The translations under genes and the position numbers were made by a program. DNA of 64,000 nucleotides. Origin: Amycolatopsis sp. FDAARGOS 1241. GTDB taxonomy: Bacteria > Actinomycetota > Actinomycetes > Mycobacteriales > Pseudonocardiaceae. Every line of letters starts with the position of its first letter. Within the stretch, counting starts at the first letter, position 1. The stretch lies in the NCBI RefSeq assembly GCF_016889705.1, contig NZ_CP069526.1:6886001-6950000 (forward strand). The letters run 5' to 3'. The notes below the pieces were generated by a model. It saw only the letters and a program-made list of their open reading frames with translations, ran no database searches and was not told the origin of the DNA. Shown here in pieces: positions 37,859-47,410 of this stretch.

Positions 37859-38540
37859 CGAGCAGCCGCTCGGCCACCGCGAGGTCGTGCGGGTAGGTGA
37901 TCTTCAGGTTCTCCACCCCGCCGGGCACCCAGTGCACCGGCAGTCCGGAGAACCGCTCCATGCAGGACGCCGTGTCCGTGCCCAGGAAACCCTCGGCCGC
38001 GGCCTGCTCGTAAGCCGCCAGCAGTGGCCGCGCGCGGAACCCCTGGGGCGTCTGCACGCGGATCGCGCCCGGCAGCCGCGCGGCGACCGAACCGTCGGCG
38101 GCCAGCGACACCACGTCGTCGGCCGCGAGGCCCGGCACCGCTCCCCCGTGCTCCCGGGTCTGCGCGAGCACCTCGGTGATCAACGCCGGCGTCACAAGCG
38201 GTCGGGCGGCGTCGTGGATCAGGACGGCGTCGACGGCGCCCGCTTCGATGCGCGGCGCGAGGTGGCGCAGGGCGTTCAGCTCGGACGCCTGCCGGGTCGC
38301 GCCGCCGGTGACGACCTCGACCTTCCCCGGGTGCGCGGCCAGCACCTCGCCGGCCAGCGCCGTGTCCTCCGGCCGGATCACGAGCACGAGCACACCGAGG
38401 TCGGCGACCGCGGCGAACGCTGCCAGCGACCACGCCACGACCCGCCGGCCGGCCACCGGCAAGTAGACCTTGTTGAGCGCCGCTCCGACCCGGGTGCCGG
38501 CGCCACTGGCCAGCACGACCCCCGCCGCTGTCGTCTCCAC
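37851..38540 (-). CDS. ispD: IspD-like cytidylyltransferase beside cobT
   Basis: 229 residues from the GTG at 38540. IspD makes 4-diphosphocytidyl-2-C-methyl-D-erythritol in the MEP isoprenoid pathway. Motifs present are the nucleotide loop [10 protein letters not shown] with [30 protein letters not shown] and the C-terminal [15 protein letters not shown]. It is divergent from cobT with 71 bases between the chosen starts, and no ispF is adjacent as is usual. It may be a second copy with another substrate, or the only IspD. Confidence 0.82.
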   Translation of the reverse strand: METTAAGVVLASGAGTRVGAALNKVYLPVAGRRVVAWSLAAFAAVADLGVLVLVIRPEDTALAGEVLAAHPGKVEVVTGGATRQASELNALRHLAPRIEAGAVDAVLIHDAARPLVTPALITEVLAQTREHGGAVPGLAADDVVSLAADGSVAARLPGAIRVQTPQGFRARPLLAAYEQAAAEGFLGTDTASCMERFSGLPVHWVPGGVENLKITYPHDLAVAERLLAR

Positions 38541-38611
38541 GGTCGGCGACCCTACTGGAATGCGCTTCGGTAGGTTTGCGCGTGAGGACTCCCGCGAGAG
38601 AAAGGCCTGGC

Positions 38612-39691
38612 GTGGACGCGGACACCAGCATCGAGTTCGGCGAGATCGAACCACCCAGCGACCAGGCCCGGTCGGCGGCGATCGCACTGCACGACAAGCT
38701 CGTGAAGCCCGCGGGATCACTCGGGCGGCTCGAGGAGCTCGGCGTGTGGATCTCCGCGTGCCAGGGCCAGGCCCCGCCCCGGCCGTTCACCCGGCCGCGC
38801 GTGGTGGTGTTCGCCGGCGACCACGGCATCGCGAAGAGGGGCGTGTCCGCCTATCCGGCCGAGGTCACCTCGCAGCTGGTCGGCACCATGCTCACCGGCG
38901 GCGCGGCCATCAACGTGCTCGCGGCGGCGGCCGGGGCCAGCGTGCGGGTGGTCGACATGGCCGTGGACACCGAGGAATCGGCCATGCGCTCGATCAGCGA
39001 GTACAAGGTCCGCCGCGGCTCGGGCTCGATCGACGTCGAGGACGCGCTCACCGAAGACGAGGTCCGCGCCGCCGTGCTGGCCGGCATGAAGGTCGCCGAC
39101 GCCGAGGTCGACAGTGGCGCCGACCTGCTCATCGCCGGTGACCTGGGCATCGGCAACAGCACGCCGGCGTCGGTGCTCGTCGCCGCCCTCACGGGCACGG
39201 AGCCGGTGGCCGTGGTCGGCCGCGGCTCGGGCATCGACGACAACACCTGGATGCGCAAGGCCGCCGCCATCCGCGACGCGCTGCGCCGCGCTCGCGCGGT
39301 GCTCGCCGACCCGCTCGCCCTGCTGCGCACGTCCTCCGGCGCCGACATCGCCGCGATGACGGGCTTCCTGGCCCAGGCGGCCGTCCGCCGCACCCCCGTG
39401 GTCCTCGACAGCCTCGTCGTCTGCTCGGCGGCGCTCGTGGCCGAGGAGCTCGCGCCCGGTGCCCGCCGCTGGTGGATGTCCGGCCAGCTCACCGGCGAAC
39501 CCGCGCACGCCCTCGCGCTCGAGCACCTGGACCTCGGCGGGCTGCTCGACCTCGACGTCCGGCTCGGTGAGGGCACCGGCGCCGTCACGGCGCTGCCGTT
39601 GCTGATGATGGCCGCGCGCGTGCTCGCCGAGATGACCACGCACGAGCAGTCCGGTGTGTCGGGCCCACTCACGCCGGTGCCGGCTTCATAA
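38612..39691 (+). CDS. cobT: Nicotinate-nucleotide-dimethylbenzimidazole phosphoribosyltransferase CobT
   Basis: 359 residues from the GTG at 38612 (AAAGG upstream; GTG 38582 is an alternative). It makes alpha-ribazole phosphate for the lower ligand of cobalamin. Motifs are [51 protein letters not shown] (phosphate site), GRGSGIDD and [22 protein letters not shown] with the catalytic Glu. It matches Rv2207 by order. cobS and cobU are absent from the window. Confidence 0.95.
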   Translation: MDADTSIEFGEIEPPSDQARSAAIALHDKLVKPAGSLGRLEELGVWISACQGQAPPRPFTRPRVVVFAGDHGIAKRGVSAYPAEVTSQLVGTMLTGGAAINVLAAAAGASVRVVDMAVDTEESAMRSISEYKVRRGSGSIDVEDALTEDEVRAAVLAGMKVADAEVDSGADLLIAGDLGIGNSTPASVLVAALTGTEPVAVVGRGSGIDDNTWMRKAAAIRDALRRARAVLADPLALLRTSSGADIAAMTGFLAQAAVRRTPVVLDSLVVCSAALVAEELAPGARRWWMSGQLTGEPAHALALEHLDLGGLLDLDVRLGEGTGAVTALPLLMMAARVLAEMTTHEQSGVSGPLTPVPAS

Positions 39692-39707
39692 GCCCCGCAA
39701 CGAAAAC

Positions 39708-39738
39708 AGGGCCGCACGGGACGAACCCGGGCGGCCCT
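39708..39738 (+). terminator. cobT terminator
   Basis: 13-base arms (39708-39720 and 39726-39738) with one mismatch and loop ACGAA, followed by TTT. One of the few hairpins here with a T tail. Confidence 0.85.
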
Positions 39739-39755
39739 TTTCCGTCCACAGTGGA

Positions 39756-40859
39756 TCAGTTCAGCGGGTACATCCAGCCGGCCGAGCTCGGGCGGTCACC
39801 CTCCTGGATGCCGACCAGCTCTTCACGCAGCTTCATGGTGATCTCACCCGGCTGCCCGTCGGCGACGGTGAACTCGCCGCCGGCGTGCTTCACGTGGCCG
39901 ACGGGCGTGATGACCGCCGCGGTGCCGCACGCGAAGACCTCGGTGAGCTCGCCGGAGGCGGCCGCCTTCTCCCACTCGTCGGTGGAGACCCGGCGCTCCT
40001 CGACCTTGTGCCCGGCGACCTCTGCCAGGTACAGCAGCGACTTGCGCGTGATGCCCGGAAGCAGCGAGCCGGACAGCTCCGGCGTGACCACGCGGGCGTC
40101 GGCGCCCGAGCCGAAGACGAAGAACAGGTTCATCCCGCCCATCTCCTCGACCCAGCGGCGCTCGACCGCGTCGAGCCACACCACCTGGTCGCAGCCGTTC
40201 TCGACGGCCTGCGCCTGCGCCACGAACGAAGCCGCGTAGTTGCCCGCGCACTTGGCAAACCCGGTGCCACCCGGGGCCGCGCGCACGTACTCCGTCGAGA
40301 GCCACACGCTGACCGGCTTCACGCCGCCCGTGAAGTACGACCCGGCGGGCGAACCGATGAGCGCGTACAGGTACTCGCTCGCGGGCCGGTTCACCCCGAG
40401 CCCCGTCGAGGTGGAGATCATGAACGGCCGCAGGTAGAGCGAGTCGCCCTTGCGCGTGGGCACCCAGCGCTCGTCGACCGCGATCAGCTCGCGCACCGAC
40501 TGGACGAAGGTCTCCACCGGCAACTTCGGCATCGCGAGCCGCTCCGCGGACACCTGGAAGCGCTCGGCGTTGGCGTCGGGCCGGAACGCGGCGACCGTGC
40601 CGTCGGGCTGGCGGTAGGCCTTGAGTCCTTCGAAGATCGCCTGGCCGTAGTGCAGCACGGACGTGGCGGGGTCGAGCGAGAACGGCGCGTACGGCTCGAC
40701 CTTGGCGTCGTACCAGCCGCGCTCCTCGCTCCACTTCACCGTCACCATGTGATCGGTGAAGAACGTGCCGAACCCGGGCTTGTCGAGTACCTCCGCGACG
40801 CGCTCGGGAGTCGCGGGGCCGGGATGCGGGACTCGGGAGAACTGCGTCGCTGTCGTCAT
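39756..40859 (-). CDS. ilvE: Branched-chain amino acid aminotransferase IlvE
   Basis: 367 residues from the ATG at 40859. Class IV PLP enzyme making valine, leucine and isoleucine from their keto acids. Motifs are [34 protein letters not shown], the PLP lysine in [17 protein letters not shown] and [13 protein letters not shown]. It matches Rv2210c by order and converges with cobT across its terminator. Confidence 0.96.
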   Translation of the reverse strand: MTTATQFSRVPHPGPATPERVAEVLDKPGFGTFFTDHMVTVKWSEERGWYDAKVEPYAPFSLDPATSVLHYGQAIFEGLKAYRQPDGTVAAFRPDANAERFQVSAERLAMPKLPVETFVQSVRELIAVDERWVPTRKGDSLYLRPFMISTSTGLGVNRPASEYLYALIGSPAGSYFTGGVKPVSVWLSTEYVRAAPGGTGFAKCAGNYAASFVAQAQAVENGCDQVVWLDAVERRWVEEMGGMNLFFVFGSGADARVVTPELSGSLLPGITRKSLLYLAEVAGHKVEERRVSTDEWEKAAASGELTEVFACGTAAVITPVGHVKHAGGEFTVADGQPGEITMKLREELVGIQEGDRPSSAGWMYPLN

Positions 40860-40997
40860 GGCTGCAACTTTAGCGGTTGCTCGGAGGCGCGTTAGTCGGA
40901 AGACCACCTATTTCACGGGCCGCGCATCGACGCGCCCGCTGCGTGAGGGCCCGGGCGTGTTCTGCCCGCGTGGGCGATCCACCCCTACGATGGGGCC

Positions 40998-41303
40998 GTG
41001 AGCTTCCCAGCGACCTCGCAGCCGCACCCGCCCGCGAAGGCGGGTGCCGGAGACGGCGTGAAGACCTTCGTCACCGCGGTGTTCCTGACGTTCGGCGTCG
41101 GACTGCTCGGCATGGTCGGGTGGGCGCTGCTGGGCAGCGGGTTCGGCGGGTTCATCGGCCTGGTGGCCGGCGGGTTCGGCGTCTACTGGTGGCGCAGCCT
41201 GCACGGCAAGGTGTTCGCACCCGGTCTGCCCACCCGGTCGGTCGTCCTGCTGGTCGTGGTGAACGTCGTGCTCGCCGGGATTCTGCTGCTCACCGCGACC
41301 TGA
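40998..41303 (+). CDS. Small membrane protein
   Basis: 101 residues from the GTG at 40998. A short proline-rich N terminus (PATSQPHPPAKAGAGDG) is followed by three hydrophobic segments: FVTAVFLTFGVGLLGMVGWALL, FGGFIGLVAGGFGVYWW and SVVLLVVVNVVLAGILLLTA. No family is recognised. The stop codon lies inside a 17-base tandem repeat shared with the end of the convergent DUF402 gene. Confidence 0.75.
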   Translation: MSFPATSQPHPPAKAGAGDGVKTFVTAVFLTFGVGLLGMVGWALLGSGFGGFIGLVAGGFGVYWWRSLHGKVFAPGLPTRSVVLLVVVNVVLAGILLLTAT

Positions 41304-41330
41304 CGCTCACCGCGACCTGACGCTCACCGC
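41289..41330. repeat. 17-base tandem repeat spanning two convergent stop codons
   Basis: CTCACCGCGACCTGACG at 41289-41305 and 41306-41322, then an eight-base partial copy to 41330. The first copy holds the plus-strand stop (TGA 41301-41303); the partial copy holds the minus-strand stop of the DUF402 gene (41324-41326). Confidence 0.92.
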
Positions 41331-41950
41331 AGGCCGGCGGGCAGCTGCGGCGCGGTCCATGCCGGGTCGGGCCGGAAGTCGGTGTGCGTGCCGTCGAAGG
41401 GGAACGCGCCCGCGTCGGCCAATGCGCCGATCCGCTCGCCCTCCGCACGCAGCCGGTCGAGCTGACCGGCCGTGAGGCGGCCGACGGCGAGCGCCTCCTC
41501 GGCCTCGTCCTCGTCGTCCCAGCGCCAGCCCCCGCCGGGGGTGACCACGACGTCGAGCACACCGTCGATGCGGTCCGGGCCGCTCGCGGTGCGCCCGAGC
41601 GGCACCTCCAGGTTCACGTACCAGTCGCGGAAGGTGCCGTCGGCCTCGAAGAACCACCACACCGAGGACCACCGGCCCTCGGGGATCATCCGCAGCGTCG
41701 ACGTGCCGCGCCACGTGTCGGGCACCGGCACGCGCGGCACACGGAAGCGTTCCGCCAGCGGCGCCTCGCGCATCGTGCGGCCGTCGGCGAGCCGGCTGCC
41801 GACGATCGGCGTGCCGACGGGCAGCCAGCCGAACAGGACGTCGCCGTCGTCGGCCACGACGCGCAGCGGGTGGTGCTGGCCGATGCTGCCGTCGGGCCGC
41901 AGGAAGCGCTCCACGACGGTGTCCCCCGGCGCCCAGCGGTGATCACTCAT
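41324..41950 (-). CDS. DUF402/FomD-like protein
   Basis: 208 residues from the ATG at 41950. DUF402 barrel signature: STLRMIPEGRWSSVWWFFEADGTFRDWYVNLEVPLGR, then DGVLDVVVTPGGGWRWDDEDEAEEAL. The family includes the nucleotide-diphosphate hydrolase FomD; the acidic WRWDDEDE segment would bind metal. It overlaps the stop of the upstream membrane-protein gene by 8 bases, so the two are coupled. Substrate unknown. Confidence 0.85.
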   Translation of the reverse strand: MSDHRWAPGDTVVERFLRPDGSIGQHHPLRVVADDGDVLFGWLPVGTPIVGSRLADGRTMREAPLAERFRVPRVPVPDTWRGTSTLRMIPEGRWSSVWWFFEADGTFRDWYVNLEVPLGRTASGPDRIDGVLDVVVTPGGGWRWDDEDEAEEALAVGRLTAGQLDRLRAEGERIGALADAGAFPFDGTHTDFRPDPAWTAPQLPAGLR

Positions 41951-42836
41951 GCGCGACACGGTAGCGGCGGTTGCGGGCCCGCAGGACCAGTTCCACCACT
42001 GTGCCGAGCCCGGCCGCGACCAGCACCGCATACGGCGACGCGAACAGGGCCGCGGCGAGCGCCAGGACGATCCCGGCAGCCGACTCCCAGCCGCGTTCGG
42101 GTGCGTACCGCTCGCGGGCGTCGGTGAACGTGGTGAGCGTGGCGGGAACCGTCGCGAGCACGACGACCACCGTGAGCAGCGGCTGCAGCTGGCCGGCGTC
42201 GGCGGCGTAGAGCAGATCGCGGATCGACGTCGCCGACAGCCCGAGCCGGTCGGGCCCGAGCTGTACCAGCGCGACGATCGTCACGAGCACCGCGAGCCCG
42301 CCGAGTGTCAGGGCCCGCAGGCTCACGCGGTCGGGAGCCACCGGGAGCAGGAACGGCAGCGTGATCAGCGCCGAGACCACGACCGCGGCGGGACTCGGTG
42401 TCCCGATCGGCGTCGACGTGACGACCGGGGCCACCACTGCGCACAGCACGATGAGCACCACCGCCGCGGCGATCAGCACCACGGTGAGCCAGCGCGTCAG
42501 CGCGGCGGGCAGCCGCAGGCCGGCGAGATCGGCCACGGCGACCACGAGCACGAGCCCGGCGCCCGCGTACGCGGGTTGCGCCGGGACGACGTAGGCGCCG
42601 AAGACGATCGCCTGCACCACGACCAAGGCGAGGCGGGTGAACGCGCCGACGTACCGCTCGAGGGGGGTGTCGCCCAGTGCGGGCAGGCGCGAAACGACCG
42701 CCGCGACCACCGCGGCGAGCACGACCCCGGCCAGCACCCAGTACCCGGCCCCGGCGGCCCCCACCGCCAGCACGACGAGGAGCCCGCCCCCGAGTCGCAC
42801 AATGGTCCCCTTCCGACGTCCGGCCACGTCTGTCAT
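41943..42836 (-). CDS. Hypothetical polytopic membrane protein
   Basis: 297 residues from the ATG at 42836 (an ATG two codons upstream is possible). About eight hydrophobic segments, for example LGGGLLVVLAVGAAGAGYWVLAG, WLTVVLIAAAVVLIVLCAVVAPVV and LTLGGLAVLVTIVALVQLG, with an arginine-rich C terminus (LRARNRRYRVAHE). No transporter signature is recognised. It overlaps the DUF402 gene and diverges from pepA. Confidence 0.78.
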   Translation of the reverse strand: MTDVAGRRKGTIVRLGGGLLVVLAVGAAGAGYWVLAGVVLAAVVAAVVSRLPALGDTPLERYVGAFTRLALVVVQAIVFGAYVVPAQPAYAGAGLVLVVAVADLAGLRLPAALTRWLTVVLIAAAVVLIVLCAVVAPVVTSTPIGTPSPAAVVVSALITLPFLLPVAPDRVSLRALTLGGLAVLVTIVALVQLGPDRLGLSATSIRDLLYAADAGQLQPLLTVVVVLATVPATLTTFTDARERYAPERGWESAAGIVLALAAALFASPYAVLVAAGLGTVVELVLRARNRRYRVAHE

Positions 42837-42902
42837 TAGCATGGCTCACGATCGGTCCGGGCACGTCGCCCGGTACCACCGCGACAGCGCGAGGAGCCAG
42901 AA

Positions 42903-44414
42903 GTGACCGTGCCGAAGCTTGCCCTTTCCGAGAACACCGAGGCGGCGCTCGCCAAGACCCGCGCCGACGTGGTCGTGATCGGCACCCTCCAGGGCGAGGA
43001 CGGCCCGGTGCTCGCCGCGGGCGCTGCGGTCGCCGACGCCGCCTTCGACGGCAAGCTCGCCGAGGTGCTGGCGACGCTCGGCGCCACCGGCAAGGCCGAG
43101 CAGGTCGTGAAGCTCCCGACGCTGGGCAAGCTGCCCGCGGGCGTCGTGCTGGCGGTGGGCTTGGGCAAGGCCGCGGATGGCCAGGACGGCACCGTCACCG
43201 CCGAGCAGGTCCGCCGCGCCGCCGGTGCGGCCGCCCGCGCGCTGGCCGGCACCGAGCGCGCGTTCGTCACGCTGTCGGCGCTCGACCTGCACGCGGCCGT
43301 CGAGGGCACGGCGCTCGGCGCGTACACCTTCACCGAATACCGCTCCGCGAAGGGCGACGCCCCACTGGCCAAGGCCGACTTCGTCAGCCCGGAGGACGGC
43401 ACCGCGCGCGAGCACAAGGCGACGCTGAAGGCCGCCACCGCGATCGCCGAATCGGTGATCATCACCCGCGACCTCATCAACACCCCGCCCAACGACCTGT
43501 TCCCGGCTTCGTTCGCCGACCGCGCGCAGAAGCTGGCCGAGGACAACGGCCTCGACTTCGAGGTCCTCGACGAGAAGCAGCTCAAGCGCAAGGGCTTCGG
43601 CGGCATCCTCGGCGTCGGCGGCGGCTCCGTCCGGCCGCCGCGGCTGCTGCGCGTGGGCTGGAAACCGGCGAAGGCGAGGAAGAAGGTCGCGCTGGTCGGC
43701 AAGGGCATCACGTTCGACTCGGGCGGCATCTCGATCAAGCCTGCCGCGGGCATGGACCACATGACCTCGGACATGTCCGGCGCGGCCGCGGTGCTCGCGT
43801 CGGTGGTGCTGGCCGCGAAGCTCAAGTACCCGCTCGAGGTGACCGCGCACATCCCGCTGGCGGAGAACCTGCCCTCGGGCAGCTCCTACCGACCGGGTGA
43901 CGTGCTGACGATGTACGGCGGCAAGACCGTCGAGGTCCTCAACACCGACGCGGAAGGCCGCCTGGTGCTGGTCGACGCGATGGTGCGCGCGGCCGAGGAG
44001 AACCCCGACTACCTCATCGAAACCGCCACGCTCACCGGCGCGCAGGTCGTGGCGCTGGGCAACCGCACCGCGGGCGTCATGGGCTCCGACGAGTTCCGCG
44101 ACCGCGTCGCCGCCATCATGCAGGCCACCGGCGAGGGCGGCTGGGCGATGCCGCTGCCCGAGGAACTGCGCGCCGACCTGGAGTCGCGCCTGGCCGACAT
44201 CGCGAACGTCACGGGCCACCGCTGGGGCGGCATGCTCGCGGCCGGCCTGTTCCTCAAGGAGTTCGTGGCCGACGGCTTGCCGTGGGCCCACATCGACGTC
44301 GCGGGCCCGGCGTTCAACACCGGCTCCCCCTGGGGTTACACCGGCAAGGGCGGCACCGGCGTGCCGGTCCGGACCATCGCGGCGGTCCTGGCGGACATCG
44401 CCGACCGCGGCTGA
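42903..44414 (+). CDS. pepA: Leucyl aminopeptidase (M17)
   Basis: 503 residues from the GTG at 42903 (GAGGAG upstream). The M17 catalytic domain has metal ligands in [20 protein letters not shown] and the family signature [14 protein letters not shown], with [15 protein letters not shown] after it. It is a cytosolic two-zinc exopeptidase, probably hexameric. It corresponds to pepB Rv2213. Confidence 0.95.
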   Translation: MTVPKLALSENTEAALAKTRADVVVIGTLQGEDGPVLAAGAAVADAAFDGKLAEVLATLGATGKAEQVVKLPTLGKLPAGVVLAVGLGKAADGQDGTVTAEQVRRAAGAAARALAGTERAFVTLSALDLHAAVEGTALGAYTFTEYRSAKGDAPLAKADFVSPEDGTAREHKATLKAATAIAESVIITRDLINTPPNDLFPASFADRAQKLAEDNGLDFEVLDEKQLKRKGFGGILGVGGGSVRPPRLLRVGWKPAKARKKVALVGKGITFDSGGISIKPAAGMDHMTSDMSGAAAVLASVVLAAKLKYPLEVTAHIPLAENLPSGSSYRPGDVLTMYGGKTVEVLNTDAEGRLVLVDAMVRAAEENPDYLIETATLTGAQVVALGNRTAGVMGSDEFRDRVAAIMQATGEGGWAMPLPEELRADLESRLADIANVTGHRWGGMLAAGLFLKEFVADGLPWAHIDVAGPAFNTGSPWGYTGKGGTGVPVRTIAAVLADIADRG

Positions 44415-44432
44415 GCTCCTCGTCCGGGTCGC

Positions 44433-44460
44433 GGCCCCTCACCGCGCGCGGTGAGGGGCC
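44433..44460 (+). terminator. pepA terminator
   Basis: Perfect 13-base arms (44433-44445 and 44448-44460) around a GC dinucleotide, followed by TCTTCTTGT. Confidence 0.85.
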
Positions 44461-44484
44461 TCTTCTTGTGGCACCCTCGGTGCC

Positions 44485-45459
44485 GTGGACCGTGACGCGT
44501 ACCTCGAGACCGCGATCCGCGACGTCCTCACCGGCGACGAGCCCACGCTCGACCACCGCGTCGGGCACGCCGCGCTGCTGCTCGCCACGGCGGGCGCGGG
44601 CGCGGCGGCGGACCGGCTCGCGACGCAGTGGCGCTCGGTGACGGAGCGGCCGGCCACGCGGCTCGCCGACGACGCCGTGCGGGCCCGGGCGTGGGCGGTG
44701 CTGTTCGAGGCGCGCGGCGACCGTCCACAGTGGGCGGACGCGTTGACTCCGCTGGACCTCGACGCGGAAGAGCAGGCGCACCAGGCGTTCCTGACCCGGC
44801 AGGTGTCCGATCTGGACGGTGTCTTCGACGGATCACCGGTCGCCGCGGTGGTGGGTGCGCTCGCGCCGGGCCGGTCCGACCGCGTGCGCGCCGCGCTGGC
44901 CGAAGGCGACCTCCCACAGTGGACGGAGCTCACGGCGAACCAGGAGCAGCCCGACGTCGCCGCCCTCGGCGCCACGCGGAACCTGGCGCGGCAGCTGGTC
45001 CACGGAGCCGACCCGCTCGGGCTCGGCGCCGAGTGGCCGGACCTCTGCGCGGGCGCCCTCGTCGCCGCGTTGCGCGAGCGCTACCCGTCGACGGCGGACA
45101 GCTGGCCGCAACTGGTCGCCGCGATCGTGCGGGAACGCGGTCAGGTGGCGCCGCCGCCGGCGGCCGACGCGGACATCCGCGCGGCCGAAACCCGGCTGGG
45201 CACCACGCTGCCCGAGGACTACCGCGAGTTCCTCCACACCGCCGACGGCCTGCCCGCCGACGTCGCCTTCCCGCGGTTGCTGCGCGCGGAAGAACTCCGG
45301 GCCGACGGGACCGTCGTGATCGTCTCGGAACCGGCGCTCGTCCTGCTCATCGCGACGGGGCACGCCGTGGAGGTCGACCTCACCCTCGGCAGCACCGCGC
45401 ACGTGTCGTTCCGCGCGCTGCTCGAACGCCACCTCGGCCTGCTCGAGGCCAGCCGCTAG
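44485..45459 (+). CDS. SMI1/KNR4-domain protein
   Basis: 324 residues. The first ~200 residues are a helical region with no recognised family (LDHRVGHAALLLATAGAGAA, ALAPGRSDRVRAALAEGDLPQWTEL). A C-terminal SMI1/KNR4-like (SUKH) domain has IRAAETRLGTTLPEDYREFLHTADGLP and FPRLLRAEELR. SUKH domains often act as immunity proteins or protein-binding modules, but no toxin gene is adjacent. It shares its CTAG end with the convergent gene. Confidence 0.8.
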   Translation: MDRDAYLETAIRDVLTGDEPTLDHRVGHAALLLATAGAGAAADRLATQWRSVTERPATRLADDAVRARAWAVLFEARGDRPQWADALTPLDLDAEEQAHQAFLTRQVSDLDGVFDGSPVAAVVGALAPGRSDRVRAALAEGDLPQWTELTANQEQPDVAALGATRNLARQLVHGADPLGLGAEWPDLCAGALVAALRERYPSTADSWPQLVAAIVRERGQVAPPPAADADIRAAETRLGTTLPEDYREFLHTADGLPADVAFPRLLRAEELRADGTVVIVSEPALVLLIATGHAVEVDLTLGSTAHVSFRALLERHLGLLEASR

Positions 45460-45800
45460 GCCTGGCCGTGCTTCTTGCGCTCGGTGTACTCGCGCATGCG
45501 CCTGGGGTAACCGACCCGCGACACCTCGTACACGGGGATCGAGTGCTTCTGCCCGAAGTGCAGTGCCGCCGGCAGGCTGCCGATGCGCCGGCGGGTCCAT
45601 TCGCCGTCGTGAGCGATGAGCACCACAGTGGTTTCCGTCACCGTGGTGCGGGGCTCCACGTACGCCTCGACCCCACGCCTCGTCGAGGCCCATTCCTCCA
45701 GGTGACGCGTGTCTTCCGAAGTGGCCCGACGCATGGTCCCCCGGCGCCTGCCGCCGCGACCGCGCCGGCGCAGCGAGTCGAAGATCCCCACTCCGACCAC
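45456..45800 (-). CDS. Hypothetical basic protein
   Basis: 114 residues. An arginine-rich N terminus (IFDSLRRRGRGGRRRGTMRR) precedes a compact alpha-beta domain (VEAYVEPRTTVTETTVVLIAHDGEWTRRRIGSLPAALHFGQKHSIPVYEVSRVGYPRRMREY). AGGAAGAGAG lies before the GTG at 45800; the GTG at 45791 is equally possible. No family recognised. It diverges from lpd. Confidence 0.75.
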   Translation of the reverse strand: MVGVGIFDSLRRRGRGGRRRGTMRRATSEDTRHLEEWASTRRGVEAYVEPRTTVTETTVVLIAHDGEWTRRRIGSLPAALHFGQKHSIPVYEVSRVGYPRRMREYTERKKHGQA

Positions 45801-45981
45801 CTCTCTTCCTGCAGGAGTACGGCTTCCATTATTCCCACGGCCGGGTGTGGTCGGTGTCGCACGGCCGGGTTGGTCGGGCGAATCGCCGTAGTGACAAGAT
45901 GGCTGGTGTCGCGCGCGCGGTTATACCGGCCCGGCGCGACGACGGAGCTTCACCCCCTACCGCTGCCGAGGAGTTATTGAA

Positions 45982-47355
45982 GTGAGCGACACCTCCGCCG
46001 ACCTTGTGATCCTGGGAGGCGGATCGGGCGGCTACGCCGCGGCTTTCCGCGCGGCCGAGCTGGGCCTTTCCGTCACGTTGATCGAGAAGGACAAGCTGGG
46101 CGGGACCTGTCTGCACCGCGGGTGCATCCCGACCAAGGCCCTGCTCCACGCCGCCGAGGTCGCCGACGAGACTCGCGAATCGGAGTCGGTCGGGGTCAAG
46201 GCCGTGTTCGAAGGCATCGACATCGCCGGGGTCAACAAGTACAAGGACGGCGTCGTCGCCCGCCTGTACAAGGGCCTCCAGGGCCTGGCCAAGGCCCACA
46301 AGGTCAACCTCGTGGAGGGCACCGGCACCTTCGTCGGCGGCACGACCGTCGAGGTCGACGGCACGCGGTACACCGGCAAGAACGTCATCCTCGCCACCGG
46401 TTCGTACTCGCGGACCCTGCCCGGCCTCGAGCTCGGCGGCCGCATCATCGCCAGCGAGCAGGCGCTCGCGCTCGACTGGGTGCCGAAGAAGGCCGTGGTC
46501 CTCGGCGGTGGCGTGATCGGCGTCGAGTTCGCGAGCGTCTGGGCCTCCTTCGGCGTCGACGTCACCGTGGTCGAGGCCCTGCCGCGCCTGGTGCCCGCCG
46601 AGGACGAGTTCGCCTCCAAGCAGCTCGAGCGCGCGTTCCGCCGCCGCAAGATCGCCTTCAAGACGGGCGTGAAGTTCACCGGTGCGAAGCAGGACGACAA
46701 CGGGGTGAGCGTTTCGCTGGAGTCCGGCGAGACCATCGAGGCGGACCTCCTGCTGGTCGCCGTCGGCCGCGGGCCGAACTCGGCCGGCCACGGCTACGAG
46801 GAAGCCGGCGTCAAGATCGACCGCGGCTTCGTCCTCACCGACGAGCGCCTGCGCACCAACCTGCCGAACGTCTACGCCGTCGGCGACATCGTCCCGGGCC
46901 TGCAGCTCGCTCACCGCGGTTTCCAGCAGGGCATCTTCGTCGCCGAGGAGATCGCCGGCCTCAACCCGCGCGTGATCGACGAGCGCGGCATTCCGCGCGT
47001 CACCTACTCGCACCCCGAGGTCGCCTCGGTCGGGCTCACCGAGTCGCAGGCCAAGGAGAAGTACGGTAACGACGTCACCACCTACACCTACGACCTCGGC
47101 GGCAACGGCAAGAGCCAGATCCTCAAGACCTCCGGTGGCGTGAAGCTGGTGAAGGCCCCCGACGGCCCGGTCGTCGGCGTGCACATGGTGGGTGACCGCG
47201 TCGGCGAGCTGATCGGTGAAGCCCAGCTGGTCTACAACTGGGAGGCCTTCCCGGAGGACGTTGCCCCGCTGATCCACGCCCACCCCACCCAGACCGAGGC
47301 CCTCGGTGAAGCGTTCCTCGCCCTCGCGGGGAAGCCGCTGCACGTGCACAGCTGA
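45982..47355 (+). CDS. lpd: Dihydrolipoyl dehydrogenase (E3)
   Basis: 457 residues from the GTG at 45982 with GAGGAG upstream. FAD motif [14 protein letters not shown], redox-active disulfide C43/C48 in [18 protein letters not shown] motif [17 protein letters not shown]-site [15 protein letters not shown] and catalytic [14 protein letters not shown]. It regenerates the lipoyl groups of the E2 protein encoded 55 bases downstream; both are probably in one operon. Confidence 0.96.
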   Translation: MSDTSADLVILGGGSGGYAAAFRAAELGLSVTLIEKDKLGGTCLHRGCIPTKALLHAAEVADETRESESVGVKAVFEGIDIAGVNKYKDGVVARLYKGLQGLAKAHKVNLVEGTGTFVGGTTVEVDGTRYTGKNVILATGSYSRTLPGLELGGRIIASEQALALDWVPKKAVVLGGGVIGVEFASVWASFGVDVTVVEALPRLVPAEDEFASKQLERAFRRRKIAFKTGVKFTGAKQDDNGVSVSLESGETIEADLLLVAVGRGPNSAGHGYEEAGVKIDRGFVLTDERLRTNLPNVYAVGDIVPGLQLAHRGFQQGIFVAEEIAGLNPRVIDERGIPRVTYSHPEVASVGLTESQAKEKYGNDVTTYTYDLGGNGKSQILKTSGGVKLVKAPDGPVVGVHMVGDRVGELIGEAQLVYNWEAFPEDVAPLIHAHPTQTEALGEAFLALAGKPLHVHS

Positions 47356-47410
47356 CGTCTCACCAGCAGAATCCAACTCACGACTTACAGATCAAGGGAG
47401 TCAGCGAACG

